A stretch of DNA of 64,000 nucleotides from Pseudomonas viridiflava (lineage in GTDB: Bacteria > Pseudomonadota > Gammaproteobacteria > Pseudomonadales > Pseudomonadaceae), in assembly GCF_900601905.1 (NCBI RefSeq), contig NZ_UWFA01000505.1, positions 124,001-188,000 of the forward strand. Reading direction: 5' to 3'. How positions within the stretch are numbered: the first letter of the stretch is position 1; each line of letters opens with the position of its first letter. This document shows, piece after piece, positions 62,831 through 64,000 of this stretch. The notes under the pieces are model-generated. The model saw nothing but the letters and a program-made list of their open reading frames with translations. It was not told where the DNA came from and ran no database searches. Both the position numbers and the translations under genes were made by a program.

Positions 62831-64000
62831 ATGACCGTGATCAAGCAAGACGACCTGATTCAAAGCGTCGCCGACGCCCTGCAATTCATTTCCTACTACC
62901 ACCCGGTAGATTTCATTCAGGCCATGCACGAGGCGTATCTGCGCGAAGAGTCGCCGGCTGCCCGCGATTCCATGGCGCAGATCCTGATCAACTCGCGGAT
63001 GTGCGCCACCGGGCATCGCCCGATCTGCCAGGACACCGGTATCGTGACCGTGTTCGTGCGCGTGGGCATGGACGTGCGCTGGGACGGCGCCACCATGGGC
63101 CTGGACGACATGATCAACGAAGGCGTGCGTCGCGCCTACAACCTGCCGGAAAACGTGTTGCGCGCTTCGATCCTCGCTGACCCGGCCGGTGCGCGTAAAA
63201 ACACCAAGGACAACACCCCGGCGGTGATCCACTACTCCATCGTCCCGGGAAACACCGTGGAAGTGGACGTGGCGGCCAAAGGCGGCGGCTCGGAAAACAA
63301 ATCGAAAATGGCCATGCTCAACCCGTCCGACTCGATCGTCGACTGGGTGCTCAAGACCGTTCCGACCATGGGCGCTGGCTGGTGCCCGCCGGGCATGCTC
63401 GGCATCGGCATTGGCGGTACGGCCGAGAAAGCCGCCGTGATGGCCAAGGAAGTGTTGATGGAATCCATCGACATCCACGAGCTGAAAAAGCGTGGCCCCT
63501 CCAACCGTATCGAAGAGATGCGCCTGGAGCTGTTCGACAAGGTCAACCAGCTGGGCATCGGCGCCCAGGGCCTCGGCGGCCTGACCACCGTGCTTGACGT
63601 GAAGATCATGGATTACCCGACCCACGCCGCCTCCCTGCCGGTGTGTATGATCCCCAACTGCGCCGCCACCCGTCACGCGCACTTCGTGCTCGACGGCACC
63701 GGCCCCGCATCCCTGGAAGCGCCATCGCTGGACGCCTACCCGGAAATCGTCTGGGAAGCCGGCCCGTCAGCCCGTCGCGTCAACCTCGACACCCTGACCC
63801 CGGAAGACGTGCAAAGCTGGAAGCCGGGCGAAACCGTGCTGCTTAACGGCAAGATGCTGACCGGTCGCGATGCTGCCCACAAGCGCATGGTCGAAATGCT
63901 CAACAAGGGCGAAACCCTGCCGGTGGACCTCAAGGGTCGCTTCATCTATTACGTCGGTCCGGTTGATCCGGTGCGCGAAGAGGTGGTTGGCCCGGCTGGC
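62831..64000 (+). CDS. Class I (Fe-S) fumarate hydratase, truncated by the window end
   Basis: The first 390 residues of an oxygen-sensitive class I fumarase are present, and the frame is open at 64000. Full relatives have about 500-550 residues. The N-terminal domain has the cluster cysteine in RPICQDTGIVTVFVRVGMDV (Cys66). Later stretches MLNPSDSIVDWVLKTVPTMGAGWCPPGMLGIGIGG and VCMIPNCAATRHAHF carry the other expected cluster ligands. It converts fumarate to malate in the TCA cycle. AGAGGAG nine bases before the ATG fixes the start. The neighbouring order pykA/sadC/fumarase supports the assignment. Confidence 0.92.
   Translation, partial: MTVIKQDDLIQSVADALQFISYYHPVDFIQAMHEAYLREESPAARDSMAQILINSRMCATGHRPICQDTGIVTVFVRVGMDVRWDGATMGLDDMINEGVRRAYNLPENVLRASILADPAGARKNTKDNTPAVIHYSIVPGNTVEVDVAAKGGGSENKSKMAMLNPSDSIVDWVLKTVPTMGAGWCPPGMLGIGIGGTAEKAAVMAKEVLMESIDIHELKKRGPSNRIEEMRLELFDKVNQLGIGAQGLGGLTTVLDVKIMDYPTHAASLPVCMIPNCAATRHAHFVLDGTGPASLEAPSLDAYPEIVWEAGPSARRVNLDTLTPEDVQSWKPGETVLLNGKMLTGRDAAHKRMVEMLNKGETLPVDLKGRFIYYVGPVDPVREEVVGPAG

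Overview
The window is chromosomal DNA of a Pseudomonas, most likely of the P. fluorescens group. The evidence is an MvaT-type H-NS protein, a TtgR/TtgABC (EmhABC, MexAB-OprM type) efflux locus, a PcaR-controlled beta-ketoadipate cluster, the pykA - ferredoxin reductase - sadC-like - fumarase order that P. aeruginosa also has (recalled, not searched), and many short REP palindromes of the GTGGGAGC...GCGA and GTAGGAGCGGCTTTAGCCG families between genes. It is gene-dense and shows no rRNA, tRNA, prophage, insertion sequence or CRISPR array.

Layout. 1-5.1 kb: a minus-strand operon (PrpF-family isomerase, DctA, CitMHS citrate-type carrier) with a divergent LysR regulator and a clean LysR box between them; this looks like tri/dicarboxylate uptake and isomerisation. 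5.6-12.2 kb: a Tat-exported chloroperoxidase-like hydrolase, a chemoreceptor, a Methyltransf_32-type methyltransferase and a lemA-TPM-TPM operon. 12.4-19.4 kb: a periplasmic beta-glucosidase, then a DctB/DctD-like two-component system directly upstream of an MFS dicarboxylate carrier that has a sigma-54 promoter and two tandem dyads. 19.8-28 kb: a secreted protein made of 13-residue repeats, small oxidoreductase-type genes, an AraC regulator, a DHA2 drug exporter, a Cache-domain protein and an orphan T6SS-immunity-like protein. 27.4-34 kb: ttgR-ttgABC with its operator. 34-39.4 kb: pcaT, pcaF, pcaJ, pcaI and pcaR with PcaR operators, followed by a gene-free stretch holding a strongly structured candidate RNA.

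40.3-50.6 kb: a small basic protein, a Pit phosphate carrier, a HerA-like ATPase, a tightly overlapping glycosyltransferase / DUF2334 deacetylase / flippase-like operon, purU, mvaT and sbcB. 50.7-57.6 kb: a six-gene overlapping MoxR operon (RDD, SpoIIM, DUF4129, DUF4350, MoxR, DUF58). 57.6-64 kb: PilZ protein, TPR lipoprotein, pyruvate kinase, an Fe-S flavin reductase overlapping a SadC-like diguanylate cyclase, and a class I fumarase cut by the window end.

Themes. Organic-acid and aromatic carbon uptake dominates (CitMHS, DctA, two PcaT/KgtP-type carriers, the pca lower pathway). Several of these genes carry A-rich AANAANAA motifs near their start codons, which suggests Crc/Hfq catabolite repression. 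The parts least explained by known biology are the repeat protein at 19.8 kb, the glycosyltransferase-deacetylase-flippase operon at 44-47 kb, the MoxR membrane operon, the PrpF/CitMHS locus and the candidate RNA near 39.6 kb. No feature has been checked against a database. Family names come from recognising sequence motifs.
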